DNA of 64,000 nt from Azospirillum sp. B510 (GTDB lineage: Bacteria > Pseudomonadota > Alphaproteobacteria > Azospirillales > Azospirillaceae): positions 2,199,001-2,263,000 of the forward strand of contig NC_013854.1 of NCBI RefSeq assembly GCF_000010725.1, written 5' to 3'. Every line of letters starts with the position of its first letter. The stretch's first letter is position 1. Shown piece after piece: positions 29,635-38,732 of the stretch. The notes beneath the pieces are model-generated. The model did not search any database. It had not been told where the DNA came from and saw only the letters and a list, made by a program, of their open reading frames with translations. The position numbers were made by a program, and so were the translations under genes.

Positions 29635-30528
29635 ATGATCGATGACGGGGATCTGGACTGGGAGGACATCCGCGCCTTCCTGGCCACGGCGCGGAGCGGT
29701 AGCCTGACCGCCGCCGCCCAGCGCCTGCGGCTGAGCCCGGCCACCCTGGGCCGCCGGCTGAAACGGCTGGAGGATGCGCTGGGCGGCCCGCTGTTCGACA
29801 GGCTGCCCAACCGGCTGGAACCGACGGCGCTGGGCCGCGCCGTCCTGGACAACGCCGCCGCCATGGGCGACGCCGCCGCCGCCTTCGCCCGTTGCGCCGA
29901 CCGGCTGGCCGCCACGGCGCAGCCGGTGCGGGTGACGGCGACAACCTCCGTCTCCGCCTTCCTCACCCTGCATCTGTCCGATCTGCTGGCGGAGACGGGG
30001 GCCGACCTGACCATTCTCAGCACCCGCAGCGCCCTGAACCTCGCCCAACGGGAGGCCGACATCGCCCTGCGGATGGACCGGGTGCCGGACGAGGGCGATC
30101 TGGTCACCCGCCGTCTCGGGCGATTCGGCTTCACCCTCTATGCGGCACGGGGGATGGGCGGCGACTGGTCGGGCCGCTGGAACGGCGCCCCCGTGGTCGG
30201 GCTGCCCGAGACCAGGCGGCGGCCATCGCAATCGGGATGGGTGGACGACACGGCAAGGGAGCGCGGCGCCCGGATCGTCGCCCGTCTCAGCGAATTGCCG
30301 ATGCGGCTTGACGCCGTCCGCCGCGGCATCGGGCTGACCCTGCTGCCCTGCGTGCTCGGCGATGCCGACCCGGCCCTGGTCCGCGTCATCGATCCGCCGG
30401 CCGCCCTATGTGAGGATGTCCATCTGCTGGTCCACCGCGACCGGCGCGATGCGCCGGCCGTGGCCGCGGTGGTCGATGCCCTGGTGCGGTTGTTCCGCCG
30501 CCATGCCGAGGCGCTGGCGGGGGAGTGA
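29635..30528 (+). CDS. LysR-family transcriptional regulator
   Basis: 297 aa from the ATG at 29635; a GTG at 29584 overlapping the nudK stop is an alternative. The N-terminal winged helix is clear: DLDWEDIRAFLATARSGSLT, AAAQRLRLSPATLGRRLKRL, EDALGGPLFDRLPNRLEPT. A LysR substrate-binding domain follows but with a degenerate ending. The target operon is unknown. Its location immediately after nudK suggests co-transcription rather than a typical divergent target gene. Confidence 0.9.
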   Translation: MIDDGDLDWEDIRAFLATARSGSLTAAAQRLRLSPATLGRRLKRLEDALGGPLFDRLPNRLEPTALGRAVLDNAAAMGDAAAAFARCADRLAATAQPVRVTATTSVSAFLTLHLSDLLAETGADLTILSTRSALNLAQREADIALRMDRVPDEGDLVTRRLGRFGFTLYAARGMGGDWSGRWNGAPVVGLPETRRRPSQSGWVDDTARERGARIVARLSELPMRLDAVRRGIGLTLLPCVLGDADPALVRVIDPPAALCEDVHLLVHRDRRDAPAVAAVVDALVRLFRRHAEALAGE

Positions 30529-30531
30529 CCC

Positions 30532-32208
30532 TCAGCCCCGGCCGGCGATCAGGCTGTCGGCGGCGGCGCGGGCCTCGGCGGTGACGGTGGCGCCGGAGAG
30601 CATGCGGGCGATCTCCTCGCGCCGCTCATCGCCGTCCAGTTCGGCGACGCCGGTGGTGACCTGCTCGCCCGTCTGGGATTTCTGCACCTTCAGATGGACG
30701 GCGCCGCGCGCCGCCACCTGCGGGCTGTGGGTGACGACCAGCACCTGCAAGCCGTGCCCGAGCGTCTCCAGCCGCTCGCCCACCGCCGCGGCGACGGCGC
30801 CGCCGATGCCGGTGTCCACCTCGTCGAACACCAGCGTGCCGACTGTGGAGGTCTGGGCCAGCACCACCTTCAACGCCAGCATGAAGCGCGCCAACTCGCC
30901 GCCGGACGCGATCTTGTTCAGGGCGCCGGGCGGGGAGCCGGGGTTGGTCGCCACCTGGAAGGCGACGCGGTCGATGCCGGACGCGGTCCAGCCCGTCTCG
31001 TCGAGCGGTTCGACCAGCGTGCGGAACTTCGCCTTTTCCATCTTCAACGGCGCCAGTTCGGCGGCGACCGCCACGTCCAGCCGGCCGGCGGCCTCGCGGC
31101 GGGCGGCGCCCAGCGCCTCGGCGGCCTTGTGGAAGGCGGCGCGGGCCTGGTCGGCCTCCTTCGCCAGCTTGGCCAGCAGATCGCCCTGATCCTCGATCAA
31201 CAGCAGGCGCCCGGCCATCTCCTCGCGCAGACCGGCCAGCGCATCGACGGCGACACCATGCTTGCGGGCTGCGGCGCGGAGCGCGAACAGCCGCTCCTCC
31301 AGCTTCTCCAGCGCGCGGGGATCCATGTCGACGCCGCTGGAGGCGGCCTGAAGGGCGGCGATCGCTTCCCCCGCCTCGGTCGCGGCACGGTCGAGGGCGG
31401 CGATCACCGGATCCAGCGTGCCGCCGGCCCGGTCGGCGATGCGGCTCAGCGTGCGGATGGCCGACGACAGGGCGCGCTCGACGCCGCGGTCGCCCGACAG
31501 TTCGGCATAGGCGGCGTTCATGCCGTCGACCAGCTTCTCCCGGTGCATCAGCACCGCGCGGGTCTCCGACAGTTCCTCCTCCTCGCCGGGCTTGGGGGCG
31601 AGCGCGTCCAGCTCGGCCACGGCGTGACGGAGATATTCCTCTTCGGAGCGGGCGCGGGCGATGTCGGCGGCGGCGGAATGGCGCGCATCCTCGACCTGCC
31701 TCCAGGCGCGATGGGCGGCGGCGACCTGCGCCGCCTGCGCCGCAAGCCCGGCATAGGCGTCGAGCACGCCGCGATGGGTCTGCGGGTTCAGCAGGCCATG
31801 GGTGTCGAACTGGCCATGCACCTCGACCAGTTCGGCGCCCAGACTCTTCAGCAGGCCGACGCCGACCGGTTGGTCGTTCACCCAGGCGCGGCTGCGTCCG
31901 TCGGTGTTGACGGTGCGGCGGATGACCAGGGCGCCGTCGCCGGAATCGGCGTCGAGCCCCTGCTCCTTGAGGATGGCGAAGGCCGGATGGTCGCCCGACA
32001 GCTCGAATTCCGCAGTGACGGCGGCCTGATCGGCACCATGGCGCACCAGACCGGACTCGGCGCGCGCGCCAAGGGCGAGACCGAGCGCGTCGAGCAGGAT
32101 CGACTTGCCGGCGCCGGTCTCGCCGGTCAGGGCGCACAGGCCCTTGCGGAAGGACAGGCTCAGCCGCTCGATCAGGACGACGTCCCGGATCGTCAGCGAC
32201 ACGAGCAT
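30532..32208 (-). CDS. recN: DNA repair protein RecN
   Basis: 558 aa from the ATG at 32208. SMC-like ATPase acting in double-strand-break repair. Walker A is GETGAGKSILLDAL, the ABC signature is NKIASGGELARFMLALK, and Walker B is TLVFDEVDTGIGGAVAAAVG, followed by VLVVTHSPQVAARG. Long coiled coils occupy the middle (~160-370). The sequence MLVSLTIRDVVLIERLSLSF fixes the start; upstream in-frame sequence belongs to other context. It lies 8 nt downstream of bamD, the common alphaproteobacterial order. Confidence 0.96.
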   Translation of the reverse strand: MLVSLTIRDVVLIERLSLSFRKGLCALTGETGAGKSILLDALGLALGARAESGLVRHGADQAAVTAEFELSGDHPAFAILKEQGLDADSGDGALVIRRTVNTDGRSRAWVNDQPVGVGLLKSLGAELVEVHGQFDTHGLLNPQTHRGVLDAYAGLAAQAAQVAAAHRAWRQVEDARHSAAADIARARSEEEYLRHAVAELDALAPKPGEEEELSETRAVLMHREKLVDGMNAAYAELSGDRGVERALSSAIRTLSRIADRAGGTLDPVIAALDRAATEAGEAIAALQAASSGVDMDPRALEKLEERLFALRAAARKHGVAVDALAGLREEMAGRLLLIEDQGDLLAKLAKEADQARAAFHKAAEALGAARREAAGRLDVAVAAELAPLKMEKAKFRTLVEPLDETGWTASGIDRVAFQVATNPGSPPGALNKIASGGELARFMLALKVVLAQTSTVGTLVFDEVDTGIGGAVAAAVGERLETLGHGLQVLVVTHSPQVAARGAVHLKVQKSQTGEQVTTGVAELDGDERREEIARMLSGATVTAEARAAADSLIAGRG

Positions 32209-32216
32209 GGAGCGTC

Positions 32217-33032
32217 CTAGAACAGGGAGTTCCAGGCTCGGTTGAGCCACGACTTCTCGTTTCGCTCGGGACGCAGATTGGCGTCCACCAGCAGGGCGTA
32301 GCTGTCCGTGTACCATTCGCTGCCGGGGAAGTTGTGGCCGAGCACAGCCGCGGCGGCCTTCGCCTCGTCGGTCACGCCCAGCGCCAGATAGCACTCCACC
32401 AGCCGGTGCAGCGCCTCAGGCACATGGGACGTGGTCTGGTAATTTTCAACGACGACGCGGAAGCGGTTGATCGCGGCGGTATACTGACGCTGACGCAGGT
32501 AGAAGCGCCCGACCTCCATCTCCTTGCCGGCGAGATGGTCGTTGGTCAGGTCGATCTTCAGCTTGGCGTCGCGGGCGTATTTGCTGTCGGGGAAGCGGCG
32601 GACCACCTCCTGCAGGGCGTCGAGCGCCTGACGCGTCATCTTCTGATCGCGGCGCACGTCGGTGATCTGCTCATAATAGCTCAGCGCCCGCATATAGTAG
32701 GCGTAGTCGACATCCGGGCTGCCCGGATGAAGCTGGATGAAACGGTCGAGCGCCAGGATGGCGTCGTCGTATTTCAGATCCTGGTAATGGGCATAGGCGG
32801 CGAGAAGCTGCGCCTTGCTGGCCGAATCCGAATAGGGATGCTGGCGCTCCACCTCGTCGTAGAGCTTGGCGGCCTTCTTGAAAGCCTCATCCCGCATCGC
32901 CGCATCGGCTTCCGACAGGAGTTGGTCGGCCGGTCGTTCGACATACGCATCCTCCTTGGTGGAGGAGCAGGCGGACAGGGCGGCGGACAGGAGGATGGCC
33001 GTCAGCGGCAGGCGGTACGGGCGAGGAAGCAT
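32217..33032 (-). CDS. bamD: Outer-membrane assembly lipoprotein BamD
   Basis: 271 aa. Essential component of the BAM complex that folds beta-barrel proteins. The lipobox ends LLSAALSAC (Cys22). Tetratricopeptide-like repeats follow: ADAAMRDEAFKKAAKLYDEV, YAHYQDLKYDDAILALDRFI, MTRQALDALQEVVRRFPDSK and EVGRFYLRQRQYTAAINRF. The start ATG at 33032 gives a normal signal peptide. The gene is first of the bamD-recN pair. Usual upstream partner lpxC is not here. Confidence 0.95.
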   Translation of the reverse strand: MLPRPYRLPLTAILLSAALSACSSTKEDAYVERPADQLLSEADAAMRDEAFKKAAKLYDEVERQHPYSDSASKAQLLAAYAHYQDLKYDDAILALDRFIQLHPGSPDVDYAYYMRALSYYEQITDVRRDQKMTRQALDALQEVVRRFPDSKYARDAKLKIDLTNDHLAGKEMEVGRFYLRQRQYTAAINRFRVVVENYQTTSHVPEALHRLVECYLALGVTDEAKAAAAVLGHNFPGSEWYTDSYALLVDANLRPERNEKSWLNRAWNSLF

Positions 33033-33128
33033 CGTCGTCTTGGGCGCTTTCGAAGTTGCCCCTGTATAGCACGCCGGGGTAAGGGCGCCGCAAGCGGTAA
33101 CGCGGGGGTGGGCATGGTGATCGGCCAA

Positions 33129-33156
33129 GCCCCCTCCCCGGAGCGGGAGAGGGGGC
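33129..33156. repeat. CCCTCTCCC-type hairpin, second copy
   Basis: Arms GCCCCCTCCCCG and CGGGAGAGGGGGC around GAG, with one mismatch or bulge. Same family as 21618-21640. Lies just downstream of the cheZ stop and upstream of bamD, and could also act as a terminator. Confidence 0.65.
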
Positions 33157-33173
33157 CGACGGCGGAGGCACCC

Positions 33174-33908
33174 TTACCCGAACAGCGCGTCGATGTCGGC
33201 CTGGCTGATGTTGCCGCTCTCGGGGGTGGCTTCGGCCGGACCATGCAGGTCGAGGTTCTCGTCCTTCTTGGTGACGGACGGCGGCAGCGGCATCGCCTCG
33301 AACTCGCGCTTGTTCCACAGGCCCATCATCGCGTCGACGCGCTCCTCGATGAAGGACATGGCACGGACGACCTTGGTGATGCGCTGTCCGGTCAGATCCT
33401 GGAAGTTGCAGGCCTCGTAGATGCGGACGATGACGTCGACCATGTCGTTGACGCGGTCGTTGTGATAGCCCTCGGGCAGCGAGGACTTCAGCTCCGACAC
33501 CACCTCTTCCAGTTCCTCGGCGCAGGCCATGATGGTGTTGGTGGCCGCCTCCGTCGCGGCGACGACGGCGCTCAGCTCCTGGCTGGCCTGTTCGAACTTG
33601 TCGTCGCCGGCCAGCGGGTGGCGGATGGCCGCCATCTCCACCTTGGTCGCCTTGATGCGACCGGAGATGTCGGCGATCTCCACCTGGATCTGGTCGATCT
33701 GCGCCGCGTCCATGGCCAGGAAACGGTCCAGCTTGGAACCGAGTTCGCTGACCGCCCGCAGCACCTCGGTATTGTCGGCCTGGACCACCTGGGTCGGCAC
33801 CGGAAGGACGGCGGCGGCGGCGGCGGCGGCCCCGTCCTCGATCAGGGATTGAAACGGGTGCCCGGACTTACGGGCCTTCTGAAGCTCGGCCATGAAGGGC
33901 TTGGTCAT
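33174..33908 (-). CDS. cheZ: CheZ-family phosphatase, single docking motif
   Basis: 244 aa from the ATG at 33908, chosen because GAGG lies 9 nt upstream; the ATG at 33917 is an alternative. The long four-helix region ends with the CheZ catalytic segment NFQDLTGQRITKVV, with Asp171 and Gln175 corresponding to the residues that dephosphorylate CheY-P in E. coli CheZ. After a short charged linker the protein ends in ISQADIDALFG (residues 234-244), which resembles the CheY-binding peptides of FliM (SQAEIDALL) and of the CheZ C-terminus. It is the last gene of cheY - cheZ - cheZ, all on the minus strand. Confidence 0.85.
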   Translation of the reverse strand: MTKPFMAELQKARKSGHPFQSLIEDGAAAAAAAVLPVPTQVVQADNTEVLRAVSELGSKLDRFLAMDAAQIDQIQVEIADISGRIKATKVEMAAIRHPLAGDDKFEQASQELSAVVAATEAATNTIMACAEELEEVVSELKSSLPEGYHNDRVNDMVDVIVRIYEACNFQDLTGQRITKVVRAMSFIEERVDAMMGLWNKREFEAMPLPPSVTKKDENLDLHGPAEATPESGNISQADIDALFG

Positions 33909-34151
33909 CTGCTTCATCCTCGGTCCCGCCTCTCGGAAACGGCCGGCTCTGGCCTTGTGGTGGTGAGTGTCTGGTCTTGCGCGTGGTCTGTGGCGTCTGA
34001 TGTGCTGTTGGACCGGCTGACCGCGCCCCATCCCGCCATCGGCGGGCAGGGCGGGTCAATCCGGGGAAACCGTAGCCCTGATCCCTTGGCGCCCCCAATC
34101 CTCGGGCGTCCCCGATCCCTGAGCGGTTCGGGCACGGCCGCGGACGGCCGC

Positions 34152-35252
34152 CTAGCCGAACAGGGCGTCGATGGCGGCCTGATCCAGCGGTGTCGGGGGC
34201 TCGGCCGCCGCGGGCGGCGGCGGGGGCGGTGCGGCAGGCTTGGCGGCGGCCTTGGCCTTGGGTGCGGCACCCGGCGGTTTCGGCACCGGCTTTTTGGCCG
34301 GCGGCGGCGCGGGCGCGGGGGCATCGAACATGCTGTCGATGTCGGACTGGCTGGCCTGAACCGGCGCGGCCGCCGGTGCCGGACTATCGAACATGCTGTC
34401 GATATCCGACTGGCTGGCCGTGACGGGCGCCGCGGGCGCGGGGGCATCGAACATGCTGTCGATGTCGGACTGGCTGGCCTGGACAGGCGCGGCCGGTGGG
34501 GGCGGGGGCGGCGGAGGAGGAGCGACCGGAGCCGGGGCCGGGCTGCTGAACATGCTGTCGACATCGGCCTGGCTGACACCGAGACCGTCCAGCTGCGGAC
34601 CGTTCAGGAGATGGGCGTCGGGACGCTTGTCCGTCTGCTCCTCCTTCACGACGATGCCGGACAGCCCGTCCTCGCCCCAGATGCTGATCATCGCCATCAC
34701 GCGCTGCTCGATGTAGCGGAGCGCGTTGACCACCTTGCTGGTGCGCTGGCCGGTCAGATCCTGGAAGGAGCAGGCGGTGAAGATGTCGTTCACCTGATTG
34801 TCGATGTCGCCGCAGATCGACGGATCGGCACCGCCGGCCCGCAGCTTGCCCGACAGCTCCATCAGCCGCTCGGCGGCGTTCAGGATCTCGAAGGACGCGC
34901 GCTCGGTCGAGATGACGATGGCGTCCAGCTCGTTGGTGGCGGACAGGATCTTGTCCCCGCCGCCATCGGGTGGCCGCAACGCCGCCACCTCCCGCCTCGC
35001 CTGTTCGATCGAGGCGGCCATCTCCATCAGCTCGCGGCGCAGGACGCCGACATGCTTGCCGGCCTCCACCGCCTCGTTCTGCCGGCTCCAGGAGTCGCGG
35101 AACTCCTGGAGCATGGCGCGCACCTCTTCCGTCGCGGCCCCGAGGGACCGCCGGTGTAGCCGCCGCAGGAACGCCCTGCCCTTCGCCGATCGGGCGATGG
35201 CGTCCTCGATCTGCTCGAATTCCTCATCGGACAGCTGCGGAAGCTGCTCCAA
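34152..35252 (-). CDS. cheZ: CheZ-family phosphatase with five tandem CheY-docking-like motifs
   Basis: 366 aa. Residues 1-200 form a CheZ helical domain with catalytic segment SFQDLTGQRTSKVV (Asp165, Gln169). The ~165-residue tail is proline/alanine-rich and contains SQADVDSMF (227-235), SQSDIDSMF at 260-268, 280-288 and 301-309, and DQAAIDALF (357-365). Each copy resembles the FliM N-terminal and CheZ C-terminal peptides that bind CheY. The number of copies is unusual for CheZ, which normally has one. The neighbouring cheY is the presumed partner. The DNA of the three identical peptides is nearly identical, indicating recent unit duplication. Dephosphorylating activity is inferred, not shown. 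Confidence 0.85.
   Translation of the reverse strand: MEQLPQLSDEEFEQIEDAIARSAKGRAFLRRLHRRSLGAATEEVRAMLQEFRDSWSRQNEAVEAGKHVGVLRRELMEMAASIEQARREVAALRPPDGGGDKILSATNELDAIVISTERASFEILNAAERLMELSGKLRAGGADPSICGDIDNQVNDIFTACSFQDLTGQRTSKVVNALRYIEQRVMAMISIWGEDGLSGIVVKEEQTDKRPDAHLLNGPQLDGLGVSQADVDSMFSSPAPAPVAPPPPPPPPPAAPVQASQSDIDSMFDAPAPAAPVTASQSDIDSMFDSPAPAAAPVQASQSDIDSMFDAPAPAPPPAKKPVPKPPGAAPKAKAAAKPAAPPPPPPAAAEPPTPLDQAAIDALFG
34322..34480 (-). repeat. Three coding repeats of the SQSDIDSMF segment
   Basis: Nearly identical DNA units encode SQSDIDSMFD at 34326-34352, 34389-34415 and 34449-34475, at 63- and 60-bp spacing, flanked by Ala/Pro codons. They lie inside the second cheZ gene. Confidence 0.9.
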
Positions 35253-35424
35253 ACCGGTCCACTCCCCAAACTGGATTCGCCAGCCGGCCCCAGAATCCGA
35301 ACGATTTATCCGAACGCCCTATCCGAACGCCGGGCGGCCACCGCCGCCCTGCCGCCCGGTCCGGTCACCCGGACCCGATCGCCTGGACCGGATCAGCCGC
35401 CCCCACCATCAGCCATCCGGAAGA

Positions 35425-35790
35425 TCAGCCGCCGATGACGGCCTGGATCTTCTGCTTCAGCGTGTCGGCGTTGAAGGGCTTGACGATGTAGTTGTTAACG
35501 CCGGCCTGCTTGGCGGCGATGACGTTCTCGGTCTTGCTCTCGGCGGTGACCATGATGAAGGGGGTCGCCGCCAGCTTCGCGTCGGCGCGGATTTCCTTCA
35601 GGAGCTGCAAGCCGGTCATCGGCTCCATGTTCCAGTCGGAGATGATGAGGCCGAACTTGCTCTCACGCAGCTTCGCCAGCGCCGAAACGCCGTCACCGGC
35701 CTCGTCGATGTCGGTGTAGCCGATCTGGGTCAACAGGTTCCGCACGATGCGCCGCATGGTGGCGTAATCATCGACGACGAGGATCTTCAT
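35425..35790 (-). CDS. cheY: Chemotaxis response regulator CheY
   Basis: 121 aa. Stand-alone receiver with no output domain. Acidic residues Asp7-8, phospho-acceptor Asp52 (IISDWNMEPMTG), Thr82 and Lys104 are all in place, and the MKILVVDDYATMRRIVRNLL start is CheY-typical. Phosphorylated CheY would bind the flagellar switch and be reset by CheZ. It is the first gene of a cheY-cheZ-cheZ set, 172 nt ahead of the five-motif cheZ. No cheA, cheW, cheR or cheB is present in the window. Confidence 0.93.
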   Translation of the reverse strand: MKILVVDDYATMRRIVRNLLTQIGYTDIDEAGDGVSALAKLRESKFGLIISDWNMEPMTGLQLLKEIRADAKLAATPFIMVTAESKTENVIAAKQAGVNNYIVKPFNADTLKQKIQAVIGG

Positions 35791-36031
35791 CTAGACGTCT
35801 CCGCAATAATCCGTTGCCGGTGTCTGTCCGGCCGTTACGCCCACCCGGCGCGGGGGCTGCGCCGTAATCCGGGAAGTGATGTCGACTGTAGTGCCCTAAC
35901 TGCCGCCAAAAGTCATCCCCTTGGGTCACATTGCGGCAGCCTGGTAAAGAACGTGTTACTACAATGGCAACATCTTATGAAATCAGGGGCGCTCCCCACC
36001 TCCGCCCCCGATCTGATGCGGGCGCCCCCGA

Positions 36032-38083
36032 TCACAGGGAGGCCGTCGCCTTTTCCAGCCAGCGGCGGGCCGGCTCGTCAAGCAGCGGCGCCAGCGACTC
36101 GCGTACCCGCGCATGATAGGCGTCGACCCAGGCGGCCTCCGCCTCGCTCAGCAGCGCCCGCTCGATCAGGGAGCGGTCGATCGGAACCAGGGTCAGCGGC
36201 TCGAATTCCAGCATCGGGCGTTCGGCGCCGGCCAGTTCGCCCTCCGGCTCCACCGGCTGGACGACGACCAGATTCTCGATGCGGATGCCGTAGGCGCCGG
36301 TCTTGTAATAGCCGGGCTCGTTGGACAGGATCATGCCCGGTTGCAGGGCGACGGTGTTGCCGACCTTGGACACCCGCTGCGGCCCCTCATGCACCGACAG
36401 GAAGCTGCCGACGCCGTGGCCGGTGCCATGGTCATAGTCCAGCCCCGCCCGCCACAGCGGCAGCCGCGCCAGCGCGTCCAGCTGCGAGCCCGTCGTGCCG
36501 CGCGGAAAGCGGACGGTGGACAGCGCGATGTGGCCCTTCAGGACGCGGGTGAAGCGGTCGCGCCTCTCCGCCGCCGTCGCCGGGTCGAGCTCGCCGACCG
36601 CCAGCGTGCGGGTGACGTCGGTGGTGCCGTCCAGATACTGGGCGCCGCTGTCGAGCAGGAACAGGCTGCCCGGCTCCAGCCGGCGGTCGGTCTCCGGCGT
36701 GACCCGGTAATGGACGATGGCGCCGTTCGGCCCCGCCCCGGCGATGGTGTCGAAGCTGACGCCACGGAACCGCTCATTCTCCCGCCGGAAGGCCAGCAGC
36801 CGTTCCACCACCGCCAGCTCGGTCAGGGCGCCCGTCGGCGCCTCCCGCGAGAACCAGTGGAGGAAGCGGACCAGGGCCGCCCCGTCGCGGACATGGGCGG
36901 CGCGGGTGCCGGCCAGCTCCGCCGGGTTCTTGCAGGCCTTCGGCAAGGCGCAGGGGTCGCCGTCGCGCTCCACCCGGGCCCCGGCCAGATGCAGCCGGTC
37001 GGCGATCCAGGCCGAGGTGCAGGACGGATCGATGAGCACGCGGGCGGAGCCGCGGGCGACGGCGTCCAGCGCCGGGCCGAACTCGGCCACCGGCCGCACC
37101 CGCACCCGATCGCCGAGATGGGCGCGGGTCGGCGGCGCCAGCTTGCGCGGGTCGAGGAACAGCTCGACCGAGGCGTCGGCGGACAGGATGGCGAAGGACA
37201 GCGGCAGCGGCGTGCAGGGAACGTCGGCGCCACGGATGTTCAGCAGCCAGGCTATGCTGTCGGGCTGGGTCAGCACGGCGGCGGCGATGCCCTTCCTCCC
37301 CAGCTCGCCGGCCAGACGGGCCCGCTTGTCGGCGGAGCTTTCGCCGGCGAAGGCCTCGTCCTGCGGCAGCACCGGGGTGAGCGGAGCCGGCGGCTGGCCC
37401 CGCCACACCGAATCGAGCGGGTTGTCCTCGCAGGGCACCAGCAGGATGCCGGCGCGTTCCAGCGTGGCGCGGGTCTTCTCCACCCAGCCGATGGTGTGCA
37501 GCCAGGGATCGAAGCCGAAGCGCCCGCCTTCGGGCAGCGCCGCGACGATCCAGTCGGTCAGGGGATCCTCGACCAGATGCTTGTAGTCATAGAGGTCGGC
37601 CGGCACCTCGGCCCGCACCTGGAGGGTGTAGCGGCCGTCGACGAAGATCACGGCGCGGTCGGATGTCACCACCGCATTGCCGGCGGAGCCGGTGAAACCG
37701 GTCAGCCAGCCCAGCCGCTGCGCCCGCGGCGGCACATATTCGCCCTGATGCTCGTCGCCGCGCGGCACGATGAAGCCGTCGAGGTCGCGGCGCTTCAGGG
37801 CGGCGCGCAGATCGGCCAGCCGCTGCGCCGGGCCGGGCCGGGCCGGCGGCGCCTCGGCGGCCAGCAGCGCCTTCAGCGCCTGGAGCTGTTCGACAAGGGC
37901 GGACGGCAGCGCCTCCCCCACCAGCTCCGTCCAGGCCGCCGGCTCCTCCCCCTCGGGCGCGGCCAGCACGCCGGCCAGCAGGGCACGCACATCGGCGGGG
38001 GAGCGGCCGGTTCCGGCCTCGCTCAGCAGGGTCGCAAGGGCATCGTCGCCGCGATAGGCGGCGGTTGGAATCGCGCTGGGCAC
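36032..38083 (-). CDS. Aminopeptidase P-family (M24B) Xaa-Pro peptidase
   Basis: 683 aa if started at the GTG at 38083 (AGG ~8 nt upstream); an ATG at 38149 in the same frame gives an N-terminus unlike the family. Three-domain layout: two creatinase-N domains (residues ~70-380) and an M24 catalytic domain. Metal ligands and family motifs are LLDSGAQYLDGTTDVTRT, DYDHGTGHGVGSFLSVHE, GMILSNEPGYYKTGAYGIRI and ENLVVVQ. It is larger than E. coli PepP and resembles the longer, two-creatinase-domain type. Confidence 0.93.
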   Translation of the reverse strand: MPSAIPTAAYRGDDALATLLSEAGTGRSPADVRALLAGVLAAPEGEEPAAWTELVGEALPSALVEQLQALKALLAAEAPPARPGPAQRLADLRAALKRRDLDGFIVPRGDEHQGEYVPPRAQRLGWLTGFTGSAGNAVVTSDRAVIFVDGRYTLQVRAEVPADLYDYKHLVEDPLTDWIVAALPEGGRFGFDPWLHTIGWVEKTRATLERAGILLVPCEDNPLDSVWRGQPPAPLTPVLPQDEAFAGESSADKRARLAGELGRKGIAAAVLTQPDSIAWLLNIRGADVPCTPLPLSFAILSADASVELFLDPRKLAPPTRAHLGDRVRVRPVAEFGPALDAVARGSARVLIDPSCTSAWIADRLHLAGARVERDGDPCALPKACKNPAELAGTRAAHVRDGAALVRFLHWFSREAPTGALTELAVVERLLAFRRENERFRGVSFDTIAGAGPNGAIVHYRVTPETDRRLEPGSLFLLDSGAQYLDGTTDVTRTLAVGELDPATAAERRDRFTRVLKGHIALSTVRFPRGTTGSQLDALARLPLWRAGLDYDHGTGHGVGSFLSVHEGPQRVSKVGNTVALQPGMILSNEPGYYKTGAYGIRIENLVVVQPVEPEGELAGAERPMLEFEPLTLVPIDRSLIERALLSEAEAAWVDAYHARVRESLAPLLDEPARRWLEKATASL

Positions 38084-38193
38084 GGAGCCTGATCCTCGGA
38101 AGAGTAGAGCCTGTGGCCCCAGGCTAGGCACCCCGCCGGCTCCGCGCAAGCGGCACGGCGGCGGTTATGCCGGTTGGGGTGGGAGGAGCTTCC

Positions 38194-38667
38194 TCAAACC
38201 GGCAATCCCGCGTCATCCGGCAGCCCGAGCCGGGCCAAAACCCGCTTGCGGGCGGCGCCGCGATCGACATCGGAGATGTGCAGCAAACCGCCGATCCGCC
38301 GCAGCAGGCTGGCCTCCAGGTCGTTCAGCACGCCGTCGGCGTAGGCGACCTCCCACAGCATCTCGATGATCCAGAGGCGCTGGCCGGGCGGGCAGCGTTC
38401 CAGAATGACGCTGACATAGCGGTGATAGGGCGAGACGTCCTCGGTATCGAAGACGGCGGCGGACAGCAGGTCCTGCGCCTCCTCCTCGCTGAGGCCGAAA
38501 TGGCGGCGGGCGACGGCCAGGATGCGGTCGCGCTCCGCCTCGGAAATGCTGTCGTCGGTGCGGGCGGCCTCGACCATCAGCGCGGCGGCGGCGGCTTGCA
38601 GGGCGTCCTCGCCCGGCTCGGCATCATCGTCGCCAGCCGTGAACAAGGACCGGATGCGGTTCAGCAT
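38194..38667 (-). CDS. TerB-family protein
   Basis: 157 aa from the ATG at 38667, with GGGGAG 6-7 nt upstream. All-helical TerB-like domain with acidic motif residues: AALMVEAARTDDSISEAERD, HFGLSEEEAQDLL, MLWEVAYADGVLNDLEASLL and RIGGLLHIS. In the family these glutamate/aspartate clusters may bind metal. The name comes from tellurite-resistance proteins, but isolated TerB genes are widely distributed and have no clear tellurite role. No other ter genes are nearby. Confidence 0.88.
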   Translation of the reverse strand: MLNRIRSLFTAGDDDAEPGEDALQAAAAALMVEAARTDDSISEAERDRILAVARRHFGLSEEEAQDLLSAAVFDTEDVSPYHRYVSVILERCPPGQRLWIIEMLWEVAYADGVLNDLEASLLRRIGGLLHISDVDRGAARKRVLARLGLPDDAGLPV

Positions 38668-38732
38668 GGTTGCTCCCCAGGACCGTGTCGGGACATCGTC
38701 CCCAGGGGAAGTCGCGATCCGATCCTCCGGTT

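Noticed and set aside
34322-34480. Regular repeats considered as a CRISPR array
   Set aside because: Repeats are inside a coding sequence, keep the reading frame and have Ala/Pro codon spacers, so they are protein repeats.
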